A stretch of DNA of 64,000 nt from Candidatus Endomicrobiellum glyptotermitis (GCA_031267715.1 JAIRYQ010000002.1:496001-560000); one strand, 5' to 3'. Positions 19,343 to 30,147 are shown, numbered from the stretch's first letter. The notes: generated from the letters alone by a model not told the origin. Translations and numbers: made by a program.

Positions 19343-21004
19343 TTACATTTTGTCCGGTGCGGAAACCCCTAAAAGATCTAACCCATTTTTAATTATTATC
19401 ACGACACATTCAATAAGCTTGAGTCTCGCAGATGTAAGACTCTTATTATCTGTCAAAACGCGACATTTTTCATAAAATTTATGATATATATCTGCAAGTT
19501 CAATTAAATATGTCGTAAAATGATGTGGACTCATAGTTTTTTCAGATATGGCAAGCGTATCGCAAAATGCTGAAAGTTTTTTTATTAAATTTCTCTCTTC
19601 CTTAGTATCAAGTAAAGCAAAATCTATAGCTTCAATATTAAAAATAATATCCTTTCTATTCTCGCCCTCTCTAATAATAGAATTACATCTTGCGTTCACG
19701 TACTGAATATAAAAAACAGGATTCTCACTTGAGTGTTTCTTAGCCAACTCTAAATCAAACTCAAGCGAAGAGTCAGAATCACGTAATAAAAAGAAAAATC
19801 TACATGCGTCTTTTCCGACTTCATCTATAACTTCTTTTAAAGTTATGAACTTGCCGCTACGCGTTGACATAATCACAGATTGCCCGTTTCTTTTGAGCGA
19901 AACAAGTTGATAAAGAATAATATCCAATGCCTCCCTATTAAAACCTAGCATCTCTACACAAGCTTTTATTCTTGCAACATACCCATGATGGTCTGCGCCC
20001 CATAAATTTATAAGTTTTGTAAAACCTCTTCCAAACTTATTTTTGTGATATGCTGCATCTGAAGCAAGATAAGTATATTTTCCGTTGCTTCTTCTTAAAA
20101 CTCTATCTTTAGCATCGCCAAACTTTGCAGAAGAAAGCCATAGCGCTTCGTCTTTTATATAAGCTTCTTTTTTAGCAAGTAAATACCCGCAAACCTCGTC
20201 AACTTTCGTCTCTCCGTTTTCATCTTCAACAGTAACTATTTTACTCTCGGAAAACCAATTATCAAATTCAACTGCAAAACCTTTCAAATCATCTTTTATG
20301 GTTTTTAAAATGTCTTTCATGGTTTCATATTTAAAATCTATTTCATTTATATCTCTACCTTCAGAGAATAGCCGCTTTGCAATATCAATAATATACTCAC
20401 CTTGATAGTGATTTACAGGAAAATCAATCTCTCTACCTGTCATTTGCTTATATCTAATTTTAGTAGATTCCGCTAAAACAAGTACCTGATTCCCAACATC
20501 ATTTAAATAATACTCTTTAGTAACGTCATACCCTAAATATTTTAATATCCTCGCAAGAGAATCACCTATAGCAGCACCCCGACCATGTCCGATATGCAAA
20601 GGACCAGTAGGATTTGCTGAAACAAACTCCATCAAAATTTTTTTTCCGTTATTTTTTTCGGGCATACTGCCGTACTTATTCTTTTTTATAAGAATTTCTT
20701 CAAGTGTCTTGTGAATAACTTCATTTTTAACACGTAAGTTAATAAAGCCATTCCCAGCTATTTCGGCTTTTTCTATAATGTTGGAGGTCTCTTTCAATAT
20801 AATTTCTGCAAGCTCTTTCGCAATTATTTTAGGGTCTGTTTTAAGTTTTTTCGCTATGAGCATCGCCGCATTTATGGCAAAATCAGCATCAATATTTTTT
20901 GGCGGAACCTCTAAAACAAAGTTAAAACTATCGCATATCCCCTTATTATTCAAATATTTTACAAACACATTGTTTAAACTAGCTAATACTCGTTGCCTTA
21001 TCAT
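19343..21004 (-). CDS. argS: arginyl-tRNA synthetase
   Basis: About 553 residues, class I synthetase charging tRNA-Arg. Start chosen at ATG 21004, whose ATG overlaps the TGA of the upstream nitroreductase gene (ATGA), rather than the TTG two codons earlier. N-terminal Add1 domain, then FVSANPTGPLHIGHGRG (HIGH motif), a catalytic core with YTYLASDAAYH and WGADHHGY, and MSTRSGKFITLKE, the ArgRS form of the KMSKS loop. The C-terminal anticodon-binding helical domain is complete. A matching tRNA-Arg(ACG) gene occurs at 54.0 kb. Confidence 0.95.
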   Translation of the reverse strand: MIRQRVLASLNNVFVKYLNNKGICDSFNFVLEVPPKNIDADFAINAAMLIAKKLKTDPKIIAKELAEIILKETSNIIEKAEIAGNGFINLRVKNEVIHKTLEEILIKKNKYGSMPEKNNGKKILMEFVSANPTGPLHIGHGRGAAIGDSLARILKYLGYDVTKEYYLNDVGNQVLVLAESTKIRYKQMTGREIDFPVNHYQGEYIIDIAKRLFSEGRDINEIDFKYETMKDILKTIKDDLKGFAVEFDNWFSESKIVTVEDENGETKVDEVCGYLLAKKEAYIKDEALWLSSAKFGDAKDRVLRRSNGKYTYLASDAAYHKNKFGRGFTKLINLWGADHHGYVARIKACVEMLGFNREALDIILYQLVSLKRNGQSVIMSTRSGKFITLKEVIDEVGKDACRFFFLLRDSDSSLEFDLELAKKHSSENPVFYIQYVNARCNSIIREGENRKDIIFNIEAIDFALLDTKEERNLIKKLSAFCDTLAISEKTMSPHHFTTYLIELADIYHKFYEKCRVLTDNKSLTSARLKLIECVVIIIKNGLDLLGVSAPDKM

Positions 21005-21513
21005 CCCCAAATCTCATATTTAATCTTTTCAGGATGCCACCTATTTTTGAGGGAATTATTATCAGCAGATTTCCCTATGACCACAATAGAAAAGGCTTTT
21101 ATATTTTCGGGAAGATTAAAAAGCTTTTCAACCGCTTCCGAAATTTTTTTATTTGAATAAACACCACACCAAACTGATCCATAGCCTCTTGCAGTAGCTG
21201 CAAGAAGAATATTCTGTGTTGCAGCCGAACAATCTTGTGGTAAATATTCCTCAAAAACTACGTTTTTATCTCCTACAACTAAAATTGCTAAAGGAGCCTG
21301 TAGTATCATTTGCGCAGCATGATGCACCGCAGCAATTTTTTTATGAGTTTCTTTGTCCTTTATTACAACAAAAGAGCAGCATCTTGTATTCCTTGCCGTT
21401 GGCGCAGACATCGCAGCATGTAAAATATAATCCAAGTCTTTTTTTTCAATATCTTCATTTGTATATTTGCGAACGCTTTTCCTTTCAATTAAAATATCCA
21501 CTTCATCCTCCAT
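21001..21513 (-). CDS. nitroreductase-family FMN oxidoreductase
   Basis: A 170-residue protein with the nitroreductase fold: RKSVRKYTNEDIEKKDLDYI, AAMSAPTARNTRCCSFVVIK (FMN phosphate site), QDCSAATQNILLAATARGYG and GYGSVWCGVY. Members reduce nitro compounds, quinones or flavins with NAD(P)H; substrate unknown. Length is normal. Stop codon overlaps the argS start, so the two are translated from one message. Confidence 0.85.
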   Translation of the reverse strand: MEDEVDILIERKSVRKYTNEDIEKKDLDYILHAAMSAPTARNTRCCSFVVIKDKETHKKIAAVHHAAQMILQAPLAILVVGDKNVVFEEYLPQDCSAATQNILLAATARGYGSVWCGVYSNKKISEAVEKLFNLPENIKAFSIVVIGKSADNNSLKNRWHPEKIKYEIWG

Positions 21514-21685
21514 ATAAAATTAATTTTACTTAACAGCATCGCAGACTAAAAACCATTTATCAACTTTTTCATTTTTAGAAATTTCGATTCTCTGGCACGT
21601 AAATCAACACAAATTTTGAAAACGCTTTACTAAAGAATCATAGTAAAAATACGCTTTTAACCAACAGCTTGTCAACTATTCACTT

Positions 21686-21716
21686 TTGAATTATATCAAA
21701 AATTTTTAGATATAAT
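21686..21716 (+). promoter_or_regulatory. probable pcrA promoter, near-leaderless transcript
   Basis: TTGAAT (21686-21691) and TATAAT (21711-21716) with a 19-base spacer. Transcription would begin around 21722-21724, only about 5 bases before the pcrA ATG at 21728, and no ribosome site is present, which suggests a leaderless or nearly leaderless message. Inferred from consensus only. Confidence 0.5.
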
Positions 21717-21727
21717 ATAATTCAAAA

Positions 21728-23944
21728 ATGAAAGAAATTTTAACTAAAAATTTGAATCCATCCCAAATAGAAGCTGTCCATTGCACTGAAGGCCCCTTAA
21801 TAATTTTTGCGGGTGCAGGAACAGGCAAAACTAAAGTTATAACATACAGAATAGCGCATTTGCTTTCTTTGGGTATAGCACCATGGTCCATCTTAGCAGT
21901 TACATTTACAAATAAAGCTGCTTCTGAGATGAAGAAAAGAGTGACTAATTTAATCTCGCAAACTCATCGAAATCTATGGATATCCACATTCCATTCTTTT
22001 TGTGCATATTTTTTACGTATTGAAGCTTCAAAAATCAGTTTAGATCCTAATTTTTTAATATACGATTTCATGGACCAGAAAAATACAATCAAAGATTGTA
22101 TAAAAGAGCTAAATATTGATGAAAAAAAATTTAAAGTTTCAACAATAGTAAATAAAATAAGCCGAGCTAAAGATGATTTAAAATTTCCGTCGGATGTAGT
22201 ATCCGAAGCTGAACAACTAGATAACCCCTTTGAATTCACAATATCAAAAATTTACGAGCTTTATCAAAAAAAATTAAAAAAAACAGGGGCACTTGATTTC
22301 GGAGATCTAATAATGCAAACCGTCGCAACTCTGCAACAGCTCCCGGCAATGCTAGAACGCTATCAGGAAAAATTCAAATACATTATGATTGACGAATATC
22401 AAGATACAAACCGCGCACAGTATATCCTAATAAAACTGCTTGCAAGAAAACATCATAACGTCTGTGTTGTAGGAGATGATGATCAATCGGTATACTCATG
22501 GAGAGGAGCCGACATAAATAATATTTTGAATTTTAAAAAAGATTATCCGAATGCAAAGTCAGTAAAGCTAGAGCAAAACTACAGGTCAACGCCAAAAATT
22601 TTATCAACAGCTTATCAAGTAGTAAAACATAATAACACAAGAATAGACAAACAACTATGGACAGAAAATCTTGATAACGGATCAGTAATAGTTATAAAAG
22701 CCGTAAATGAAAACGACGAAGCGACAAAAATTGCCAACTTAATTTCACTAAACGCATATAAGCATAAGCTTTCAAATTTCGCAGTTTTTTACAGGACAAA
22801 CTCTCAGTCCCGCACATTTGAAGACACATTTAGAAGAGCAGGAATACCCTACGCTCTAATAGGAGCATTAAGATTTTATGAGCGTACTGAAATTAAAGAT
22901 ATCATAGCTTACTTAAAACTCATAAACAATCCAAACGACAACGTAAGTTTCAAAAGAATTATAAATATTCCTAGAAGAGGTATCGGAAAAACATCCATAG
23001 AATCGCTTGAAAAATTTGCACTATTAAAAAATATATCGCTGTGGGAAGCTATTCATCTAACGTCTCAAGCAGATCTGACAAAAGGGGCACAAAAAGCTTT
23101 AAATTCTTTTATGCAATTTATTGAAACTTTTTTAGAGCTAAAAAAAAAGGACATTTCCGCTAAAATAATATCTGAAAAAATCGTAACTCACTCAGGGTAC
23201 TTAAAAGAACTTGAAGCTGAAAATACACCTGAATCAAAAACAAAAATAGAAAATATACAAGAATTAATTTCCGCCATTAACGATTTTCAAAATCGTTCAC
23301 AAAACAAGTCGCTTGCCGGATATCTTACACAGATTGCTTTAACAAGCGATACAGATTCTCTTGATGAATCAAAAGACAAAGTCACTTTAATGACATTACA
23401 TTTAGCTAAAGGGCTAGAATTTGAATATGTTTTTATATGCGGTCTTGAAGAAGGATTATTCCCAATTTGGGAATCTGTCTCTAACAACGAAGAACTAGAA
23501 GAAGAAAGAAGACTTATGTATGTTGGAATGACAAGAGCAAAGAAAAATTTATATTTATGTTGGTCAACGGAAAGAACCATCTACGGCAAAACAAGATGGA
23601 ATATACCATCGCGTTTTATTACAGAAGCGGGATTTAAATATGATTTTACAGGATCGAAGCAAAATCCAAACTTTAAAAACACCAATAAAAAGCACTTTAG
23701 AGCTGAGGTAATTTGTGAAGACACGTATAACAATGATTTTGAGATAAAAACCGGGCCATTCCTTAGCACAATAAAAACTGCAAATCCATACAAAGTAGGA
23801 GCAACAGTTTTACATCCAACTTTTGGTAGAGGCAAAATTATTGAGCAAAGCGGCACTAGAGAGAACTTAAAGCTTATAGTCTTATTTGAAAATGGTCAAC
23901 AAAAAAAACTAATTGCAAAAATAGCCAATCTTAGATTTATTTAA
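21728..23944 (+). CDS. pcrA: UvrD/PcrA-type superfamily 1 DNA helicase
   Basis: A 738-residue 3'-5' helicase acting in nucleotide excision repair, replication restart and removal of recombinase filaments. All SF1A motifs are visible: NPSQIEAV (Q motif), AGAGTGKTKVI (Walker A, I), FTNKAASEM (Ia), IDEYQDTN (II), VVGDDDQSVYSWRGAD (III), LEQNYRST (IV), LMTLHLAKGLEFEYVF (V) and EERRLMYVGMTRAKKNL (VI). The C-terminal extension ends in a Tudor-like GATVLHPTFGRGKIIEQSG module, typical of PcrA, that contacts RNA polymerase. It is the only intact plus-strand gene between 6 and 59 kb. Confidence 0.95.
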   Translation: MKEILTKNLNPSQIEAVHCTEGPLIIFAGAGTGKTKVITYRIAHLLSLGIAPWSILAVTFTNKAASEMKKRVTNLISQTHRNLWISTFHSFCAYFLRIEASKISLDPNFLIYDFMDQKNTIKDCIKELNIDEKKFKVSTIVNKISRAKDDLKFPSDVVSEAEQLDNPFEFTISKIYELYQKKLKKTGALDFGDLIMQTVATLQQLPAMLERYQEKFKYIMIDEYQDTNRAQYILIKLLARKHHNVCVVGDDDQSVYSWRGADINNILNFKKDYPNAKSVKLEQNYRSTPKILSTAYQVVKHNNTRIDKQLWTENLDNGSVIVIKAVNENDEATKIANLISLNAYKHKLSNFAVFYRTNSQSRTFEDTFRRAGIPYALIGALRFYERTEIKDIIAYLKLINNPNDNVSFKRIINIPRRGIGKTSIESLEKFALLKNISLWEAIHLTSQADLTKGAQKALNSFMQFIETFLELKKKDISAKIISEKIVTHSGYLKELEAENTPESKTKIENIQELISAINDFQNRSQNKSLAGYLTQIALTSDTDSLDESKDKVTLMTLHLAKGLEFEYVFICGLEEGLFPIWESVSNNEELEEERRLMYVGMTRAKKNLYLCWSTERTIYGKTRWNIPSRFITEAGFKYDFTGSKQNPNFKNTNKKHFRAEVICEDTYNNDFEIKTGPFLSTIKTANPYKVGATVLHPTFGRGKIIEQSGTRENLKLIVLFENGQQKKLIAKIANLRFI

Positions 23945-24420
23945 TTCAATAAATTCAAAATCCACATTATCAAAAGCACCTAAAATATTGTTGCAGCATG
24001 AAGTAAATTCAACTAAAAGAGCATGGGGAGGAGGGGGGGGATAAAACTTAAAACACTATTATCAAAGAAATATTTAAAGTTGCAAAAGAACGCGTTTTTG
24101 GTGCAGTTTTACACATTATTTTTTTAACCATAACACATAAGATGAATAAGCCTCGAAACTTTAAGGATGACGACAGTTCAAAGAACAATCACCTAAAAAA
24201 TGCTGGGGGTATTTTGCGACAGAACCCACAAATTAAAATATGACAAATCCCCGATAATTTAAACGTATAAATATTTGAGTCGAGCTTATTATTTAATCAA
24301 AAAAATCAAAAATTTTAACACACTCAGAATGTAGGACACCTAAAGATGAGAAGCATCCTTGCAAATTAAAGCAAAAAACCTCATACCTATCCCGTGGTGC
24401 CATGGAGATACTTTCTCATT
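23945..24420. other. 475-bp spacer with a G tract
   Basis: Lies between convergent pcrA and proB. Contains GGGGAGGAGGGGGGGG (24025-24040). No proA or other gene is recognisable, although proA often follows proB. Confidence 0.4.
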
Positions 24421-25527
24421 TTACAATATAACCAAATTATCGCGATGTATAACCTCGTCGTCAGTTACATCTATAATTTTTTCTATCTCCAAAACTTTTT
24501 TACCTTTTATCTTCTCAATTATTTCGCTGTCATAATTAGTTAAACCTCTCGCAAAATCTTTATTATTACTGTTTTCAAAATTGGAAATACTCACAGAATC
24601 GCCTCTCTTGAAATTCCCACTTACTTTCATTATTCCAACAGCGAGAAGACTTTTTCCTTTACTTACTAGAGCTTCCATCGCTTTAGCATTTACAAAAATT
24701 GTACCTTTGACTTTTTTACTAAAAGCTATCCATGATTTTTTCGCTTCAAAACTCCGAAGACTTGCTTTAATAAGCGTACCGACTTGGTCAAAACTACTAC
24801 CAGAAACAATATTTTTTAACGAATTAAGCTTTAATCCATTTGTAATTATTGTATCTACACCCGAAGCTCCTGCTATTTTAGCAGCTATTATTTTCGTTTT
24901 CATACCACCTGTGCCTTTTTCACTCGAAGAAGAATTACCGGTAGCTAATCTTTCAATTTCTTCAGTAATTTTTTCTATTCTAGGTATAATAGAACTTTTT
25001 GACGGATACGCATCATAAATACCGTCAACATCTGTAAAAATAACAAGCTTGCTAGCATTTGTCGCAGCAGCGACTAAAGCCGACAAAGTATCGTTATCTC
25101 CAAAGTTTATTTCCTCCACAGCGACAGAATCATTTTCATTTATTATCGGTATAACATCATTCTCAATTAAAGTATTTAAAGTATTTCTCATATTTAAATA
25201 TTTATCTCTTTTATCAAAATCGTCTCTTGTGAGAAGAATTTGAGCAATTGTTTTACCATATTTAGCAAAAGCATCCGAATACGCACTTATAACCAAAGGT
25301 TGCCCTACAGCTGCAAACGCTTGTTTTTCCCTTAACGTTCTGGGCCTAACATTTACTTTTAGATGACTGCGACCAGCACCTATAGCGCCAGAACTCACAA
25401 TCAGAAACTCATGATTTTCATTTTGAAGTTCATTAAGATTCAAAGCTAAGGACGATATGTATTTTTTGTTTAATAAACCGTCTTTACATGTAAGAGTGCT
25501 TGTGCCCAATTTTATAACTATTCTCAC
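24421..25527 (-). CDS. proB: glutamate 5-kinase
   Basis: A 368-residue kinase for the first step of proline synthesis. The amino-acid-kinase domain (1-~260) begins RIVIKLGTSTLT, with VSSGAIGAGRSHL, NENDSVAVEEINFGDNDTLS and GTGGMKTKIIAAKIA; the C-terminal PUA domain (~275-365) includes GKSLLAVGI and ARGLTNYDSEII. Complete length. No proA neighbour; the pathway needs ProA and ProC from elsewhere in the genome. Confidence 0.93.
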   Translation of the reverse strand: MRIVIKLGTSTLTCKDGLLNKKYISSLALNLNELQNENHEFLIVSSGAIGAGRSHLKVNVRPRTLREKQAFAAVGQPLVISAYSDAFAKYGKTIAQILLTRDDFDKRDKYLNMRNTLNTLIENDVIPIINENDSVAVEEINFGDNDTLSALVAAATNASKLVIFTDVDGIYDAYPSKSSIIPRIEKITEEIERLATGNSSSSEKGTGGMKTKIIAAKIAGASGVDTIITNGLKLNSLKNIVSGSSFDQVGTLIKASLRSFEAKKSWIAFSKKVKGTIFVNAKAMEALVSKGKSLLAVGIMKVSGNFKRGDSVSISNFENSNNKDFARGLTNYDSEIIEKIKGKKVLEIEKIIDVTDDEVIHRDNLVIL

Positions 25528-26165
25528 ACTATTTTAACCCCTTTTAACTAAATCACCGGTTACCACTCACTCGATTTTTACACACTCCCAAAACAATTTT
25601 AAAAATATTCTATCTTGGCAGATTAGTATAAAATTATATTATGACAGAGAACAAACATAATAAAGGCGGTAAATAAAGCAAAGAGAAACGCCGATATAAG
25701 GAATAAGAAGGGATAAAAAAACATCATCCTTATTCTATTTATAATCTCGCTTTTGCAATGCGTAGTTGTTTACAATGAGCAAAACGATAAAACCTTTGAT
25801 ATTAAGTCATATACCCAAAAACTGTGTTTGCCTGTTAACAACAGTCAAAACGAGTTCTGTTAATCTTAATACGTCTTTGTTTATAATTTTTGCAAAAAAA
25901 ACAGCGTTCAAAAAAAACTCCATCTTTTGCTAAAAACCTACCTAAAGCCTTACTATATCTATATATAAAACACAACACTGCCTTCATTGTCTAATATTAC
26001 ATAATTCACGTTTTACACAATAATAACGTTAGAATTATTGTTAAAAATCTCAGCCTTAAATATTCATCTATTTATTTATTACATCCAGTGACAACGTACG
26101 AATCTAGATTTACCATCAACATTGAAGACAAAGTAACAATATCTGCCGTATGAGAGTTTTTTTAA
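25528..26165. other. 640-bp spacer
   Basis: No recognisable gene on either strand. Possible short plus-strand frame from ATG 25641 is closed after 12 codons. Confidence 0.4.
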
Positions 26166-27620
26166 TCACATCTTAAGTTTTTCCATCAGGACTTTACTAA
26201 CAAGCTGTGGGTTTGCTTTTCCTTTGGATTTTTTCATGACAAGACCAACAATCGCTACAATCGCCTTTTCTTTTCCTAATTTAAATTCCTCAACAGCTTT
26301 ACTGCTTTCAAAAATAGCTTCTTCACACATTTTTAAAATAATAGATTTATCGGAAATTTGTATAAGCCCTTCCTCTTTTATTATTTTTTCAGGGTCAGAT
26401 GATTTTTCAAACATTTTGTCAAAAACAGTTTTCGCAATTTTTCCCGAAATAGTCCCGTCCAAAATAAGAGAAACTAACCTGGCTAAATTTTGGCAAGAAA
26501 TTGGAGATTCTAAAATAGAGATCTTCAAAATGTTAAATCTCGCATTTAATTCAGTAGAAATCCAATTTGCGAGCAATTTAGACGAAGCTTTTTTATCTTT
26601 TAAGTAACTTAACGCCTCTTCATAATAGTCAGCAATTATTTTTGCGGAAGTTAAATAATTTGCAGTATACTCCGTTAAACCGTAATCTTTTATAAATCTG
26701 GCTTTTCTCGCTCTTGGTAGCTCCGGGATCTCTCTACGTAATCCTTCAATAAAAGAATCTGTCAGTTCAAAAGGAGTTAGACTTGGTTCAGGGAAATACC
26801 TATAATCTAAGGCCTCCTCTTTAGAACGCATCGATTTCGTCATCTTTGCTTCCGCTTCCCACAACCTTGTCTCTTGTACAAGTTTGCCACCTGAATTGAG
26901 AACTTCTTTTTGTCTTTCAACTTCATAAGCTATCGCATCTCTTACACCAGATAGAGAATTTATGTTTTTAACTTCAACTTTTACTCCATACTCTTTCTGC
27001 CCAGCGGGACGTATGCTTACATTAACATCGCAACGCATTTTACCTTTTTCCATACTGCATTCGGAAGTCCCTAAATATTCAACAATATTTTTAAGTTCAC
27101 TTAAAAATTCAAAAGCCTCCTCCGGAGAACTGAGTTCTGGTTCAGTAACAAGTTCCATTAACCCTATACCAGCTCTATTTAAATCTAAAAGAGAGTAATC
27201 AAGTTGTCTTCTACCTATTTCATGCACAAGCTTCCCCGCATCTTCTTCGAGATGGATTCTCGTTATATTTATAACTTTCGCCTCGCCTCTTACGATAATT
27301 AAAAGCCTTCCCCTTGAGCATAAAGGCGGATTAAACTGCGTTATTTGATAATTTTTAGGAGAATCAGGATAAAAATATTGTTTTCTAGCAAAATTACTTT
27401 CTTTGTTTATGTTAAAACCCAGAGCAAGACCCGTTTTAATTACAGCTTCAACAGCCTTTTTATTTAATATCGGGATCGTTCCGGGTTGAGACGTGCAAAC
27501 TACGCATGTATTTGAGTTTGGCTTTGAACCAAATTGCGTAGAGCACTCACAGAAAACTTTTGACCTCGTATTAACTTGCATATGAACTTCAAGCCCAATA
27601 ACAGACTCATAATTAATCAT
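26166..27620 (-). CDS. gatB: Asp/Glu-tRNA amidotransferase subunit B
   Basis: About 484 residues. Part of GatCAB, which converts misacylated Glu-tRNA(Gln) and/or Asp-tRNA(Asn) to the amide forms. Start chosen at ATG 27620, nine bases after GAGGCG, giving [16 protein letters not shown]; the longer TTG frame adds only an AT-rich leader. Visible: zinc-type cysteines [28 protein letters not shown] (phosphorylation site), [13 protein letters not shown] and [13 protein letters not shown], and the C-terminal YqeY-like helical domain to the end. Lies directly downstream of gatA. Confidence 0.94.
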   Translation of the reverse strand: MINYESVIGLEVHMQVNTRSKVFCECSTQFGSKPNSNTCVVCTSQPGTIPILNKKAVEAVIKTGLALGFNINKESNFARKQYFYPDSPKNYQITQFNPPLCSRGRLLIIVRGEAKVINITRIHLEEDAGKLVHEIGRRQLDYSLLDLNRAGIGLMELVTEPELSSPEEAFEFLSELKNIVEYLGTSECSMEKGKMRCDVNVSIRPAGQKEYGVKVEVKNINSLSGVRDAIAYEVERQKEVLNSGGKLVQETRLWEAEAKMTKSMRSKEEALDYRYFPEPSLTPFELTDSFIEGLRREIPELPRARKARFIKDYGLTEYTANYLTSAKIIADYYEEALSYLKDKKASSKLLANWISTELNARFNILKISILESPISCQNLARLVSLILDGTISGKIAKTVFDKMFEKSSDPEKIIKEEGLIQISDKSIILKMCEEAIFESSKAVEEFKLGKEKAIVAIVGLVMKKSKGKANPQLVSKVLMEKLKM

Positions 27621-27689
27621 TATTTCAACGCCTCTATTAAAAAAAAATCCCAAAGCTTCTTTTCTTATAAAATTAAAAAGCAGATCAAA

Positions 27690-29153
27690 CTATGGCTCTG
27701 GATATTTATTTACATCAAAACCAGAAATTTTCTCAAAAGCATTAGCAACTTGAAAAAGTTTTACATCAGAAAACCTTGATCCCATAAAGTGCATGCCTAT
27801 TGGCATACCGGAATCTGTAAAACCAGACGGAACAGTAATTCCTGGAAGTCCTGCAAGATTTGCAGCCGTAAGGAAAATACCACATTCTTCTCGAAGGGTC
27901 TCGCCAAATTTTACGGGCATTTGCAAAGTTGCGGGAGAAAATATAAAATCACACTTCCTATAAGCACTAGTTATTTGATTTATGAATAAAGTTCTTACTT
28001 TCTGAGCCTGATGATAACACCTATGGTAATTCTTAGTACTTAAAACATAAGTACCAAACAGTACTCTCTTCTTAACTTCATATCCAAAAGATTCTCCTCG
28101 AGATTTAGAGTACTCTTCATTTAAATTTTTACAATTTCGCGATCTATATCCATAGCGGATTCCGTCAAAAGTTGCAATATTCGCAGAAACTTCAGCACAC
28201 ATAATAACTTTATATAAAGCGAGAACATACTTATAGGATGGAACATCAATTTCTATTATCTCTGCACCTGAAAATTTAAGTTTATTTATAGTTTTATTAA
28301 AATTTTCTAAAATTCCAACATCTATTTTATAGTTAAACAGTTGTTTTGGTATGCCTATTTTCATAGTTTTTAGTATTCTGAGGGGGCTATTGTCAATATG
28401 GCTAACATAGTTAATTCGCTCAATAGGTTCACAAATAGGATCTCTATAATCCTTGCCCGTTATAACGCTAGCAAGTAATGCACCATCTTTTACATTCTTT
28501 GAAAGTGTACCTATCTGATCAAAAGAAGACGCCAAAGCACACATGCCGTACCTACTTATTAGTCCGTAAGAAGGTTTATATCCCACTACCCCACAAAAAC
28601 TTGCAGGCTGCCTTATTGAATCACCTGTATCAGACCCCAACGCAAAAGGTACCATACCCGCACCAACGGCCGCTGCACTACCTCCAGAAGAGCCACCCGG
28701 AATGTACTCAATATTCCAAGGATTTGCCGTTTTTTTATAAACAGATGTTTCTGTGGAACCACCCATCGCAAACTCATCCATATTTGTTCTGCCCAAAAAA
28801 ATCACACCTGCTTTTTTAAGTTTTTCTATAACAGTAGCATCGTATGGAGAAACGTAATTTTCAAGATGTCTTGAAGCGGAAGTCATACTTTCGCCCTTCA
28901 TCATAATATTATCTTTTATGCCAACAGGAATACCCTCTAAAAACCCGCACTCCTCGTTGTTTTTCACTCTTTTATCCGAATGCACAGCTTGTTCCAGTGA
29001 TTCTTCTTCATTTAATTTAAGAAATGCCCCTACCCTTGAATCAGCTTCCTTAACGCGGGCCACACAGGCTTTAACGATATCTAAACTCTTTGTTTTACCT
29101 AAATAAATTTTCGTACGCAGATCATCAGCTCTAATTTTTAAAATTTCATCCAT
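27690..29153 (-). CDS. gatA: Asp/Glu-tRNA amidotransferase subunit A (amidase)
   Basis: About 487 residues, amidase-signature subunit of GatCAB producing ammonia from glutamine. Start chosen at ATG 29153, one base after the corA stop; the longer frame runs inside corA. The Ser-cisSer-Lys triad is visible: GIPVGIKDNI (Lys), GGSSGGSAAAV (cis-Ser) and DTGDSIRQPASFCG (nucleophile Ser). In the last motif nearly all GatA proteins have DTGGSIRQPA; here the Gly before the nucleophile is Asp (one G-to-A change). The oxyanion region might be affected, so activity deserves a check, but the rest of the protein is intact. Confidence 0.92.
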   Translation of the reverse strand: MDEILKIRADDLRTKIYLGKTKSLDIVKACVARVKEADSRVGAFLKLNEEESLEQAVHSDKRVKNNEECGFLEGIPVGIKDNIMMKGESMTSASRHLENYVSPYDATVIEKLKKAGVIFLGRTNMDEFAMGGSTETSVYKKTANPWNIEYIPGGSSGGSAAAVGAGMVPFALGSDTGDSIRQPASFCGVVGYKPSYGLISRYGMCALASSFDQIGTLSKNVKDGALLASVITGKDYRDPICEPIERINYVSHIDNSPLRILKTMKIGIPKQLFNYKIDVGILENFNKTINKLKFSGAEIIEIDVPSYKYVLALYKVIMCAEVSANIATFDGIRYGYRSRNCKNLNEEYSKSRGESFGYEVKKRVLFGTYVLSTKNYHRCYHQAQKVRTLFINQITSAYRKCDFIFSPATLQMPVKFGETLREECGIFLTAANLAGLPGITVPSGFTDSGMPIGMHFMGSRFSDVKLFQVANAFEKISGFDVNKYPEP

Positions 29154-29154
29154 A

Positions 29155-30147
29155 CTAAAACCACTTTTTCTTCTTAAAATACACAAGCATGATCACTATA
29201 AAAATCAGCATTAAACTCACTGCAAAAAACCATAATCCCCCATCCCCTAAAATAGAATATTCCGGGAACTTTAAATTCATTCCATAATAACCGGATATAA
29301 CGAGAACTGGCATTACAATTGTAGCTATCACTGTCAAAAACTTCATAACTTCAGTAAGTTTAACCGTAACGCTAGACATATAAACTTCAAGCAAGCTTAC
29401 AACCATCTGACTTCGTACAACTATAGATTGGTTTATTCTCGCGCAATGCGTATAAACATCACGAAAATACACCAAGTATTCTTTTGAAATTAAATCATCA
29501 TTTGCTCTTGTAAAGTAAAAATAAGCCGCTTGTTGAGACTCAGCTACTTTCTTTATTGCAAAAATCACCTTTTTAGTATCAAGAATTTTCTCCATATCTT
29601 CATTTTCAGGATCTGCAAGAATATCATCCTCCAAATCTTCTATTTTATCGTCAATTTTTTCTAGAATAAACTCATAGCTAGAAACAACCTTATCAAAAAT
29701 ATTATAAAGCAAATTCTCTAAACTCTTCATTTCAACCTGAGGTTTAGCTCTCACTTTTTCAAAAATAGTTTCAAGAAAAAAAAGTTCTTCCGTATGCACG
29801 GTCACTAAAAAACTTTTACCTATAAAAACATTCAATTCATAAATACTATCCTCAAACTCTTGAAAATAGTTTGGTTTCAGCTGTACGCCATGCACAGCCC
29901 CGAAAACATAATCTACAAAAGCTTCTATTTTGGGATAATACTGAGGAAAAAGGCAGTCTTCAATTGACATCTCATGAAATTTAAATGATTCCGAAAGTAG
30001 CAACATCTCTTCATGGCTTAGCTCATGATATTCCAAATGAATATCAACCCACATAATATCCGGACTTTTCTTATAGTTCTCTAAAACATTTAAAGCACCA
30101 TAACCTGTGGTAACTAAACCATTCATTGAATAAATTGCTTTCATCAT
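29155..30147 (-). CDS. corA: CorA-type magnesium transporter
   Basis: A 330-residue protein with a long acidic/helical cytoplasmic domain (1-~260, including the coiled-coil IDDKIEDLEDDILADPE) and two C-terminal helices. The first helix ends in the diagnostic YGMNLKFPE (GMN pore signature), followed by a second helix and a lysine-rich tail KKKKW. CorA pentamers import Mg(II). It sits inside the gatC-corA-gatA-gatB run with only one base between its stop and the gatA start, so Mg uptake and tRNA amidation appear to be on one transcript. Confidence 0.92.
   Translation of the reverse strand: MMKAIYSMNGLVTTGYGALNVLENYKKSPDIMWVDIHLEYHELSHEEMLLLSESFKFHEMSIEDCLFPQYYPKIEAFVDYVFGAVHGVQLKPNYFQEFEDSIYELNVFIGKSFLVTVHTEELFFLETIFEKVRAKPQVEMKSLENLLYNIFDKVVSSYEFILEKIDDKIEDLEDDILADPENEDMEKILDTKKVIFAIKKVAESQQAAYFYFTRANDDLISKEYLVYFRDVYTHCARINQSIVVRSQMVVSLLEVYMSSVTVKLTEVMKFLTVIATIVMPVLVISGYYGMNLKFPEYSILGDGGLWFFAVSLMLIFIVIMLVYFKKKKWF

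Noticed and set aside
28478-28819. 113-codon plus-strand frame inside gatA
   Set aside because: Antisense shadow of a conserved gene; His/Pro/Leu-rich composition is a frame artefact.
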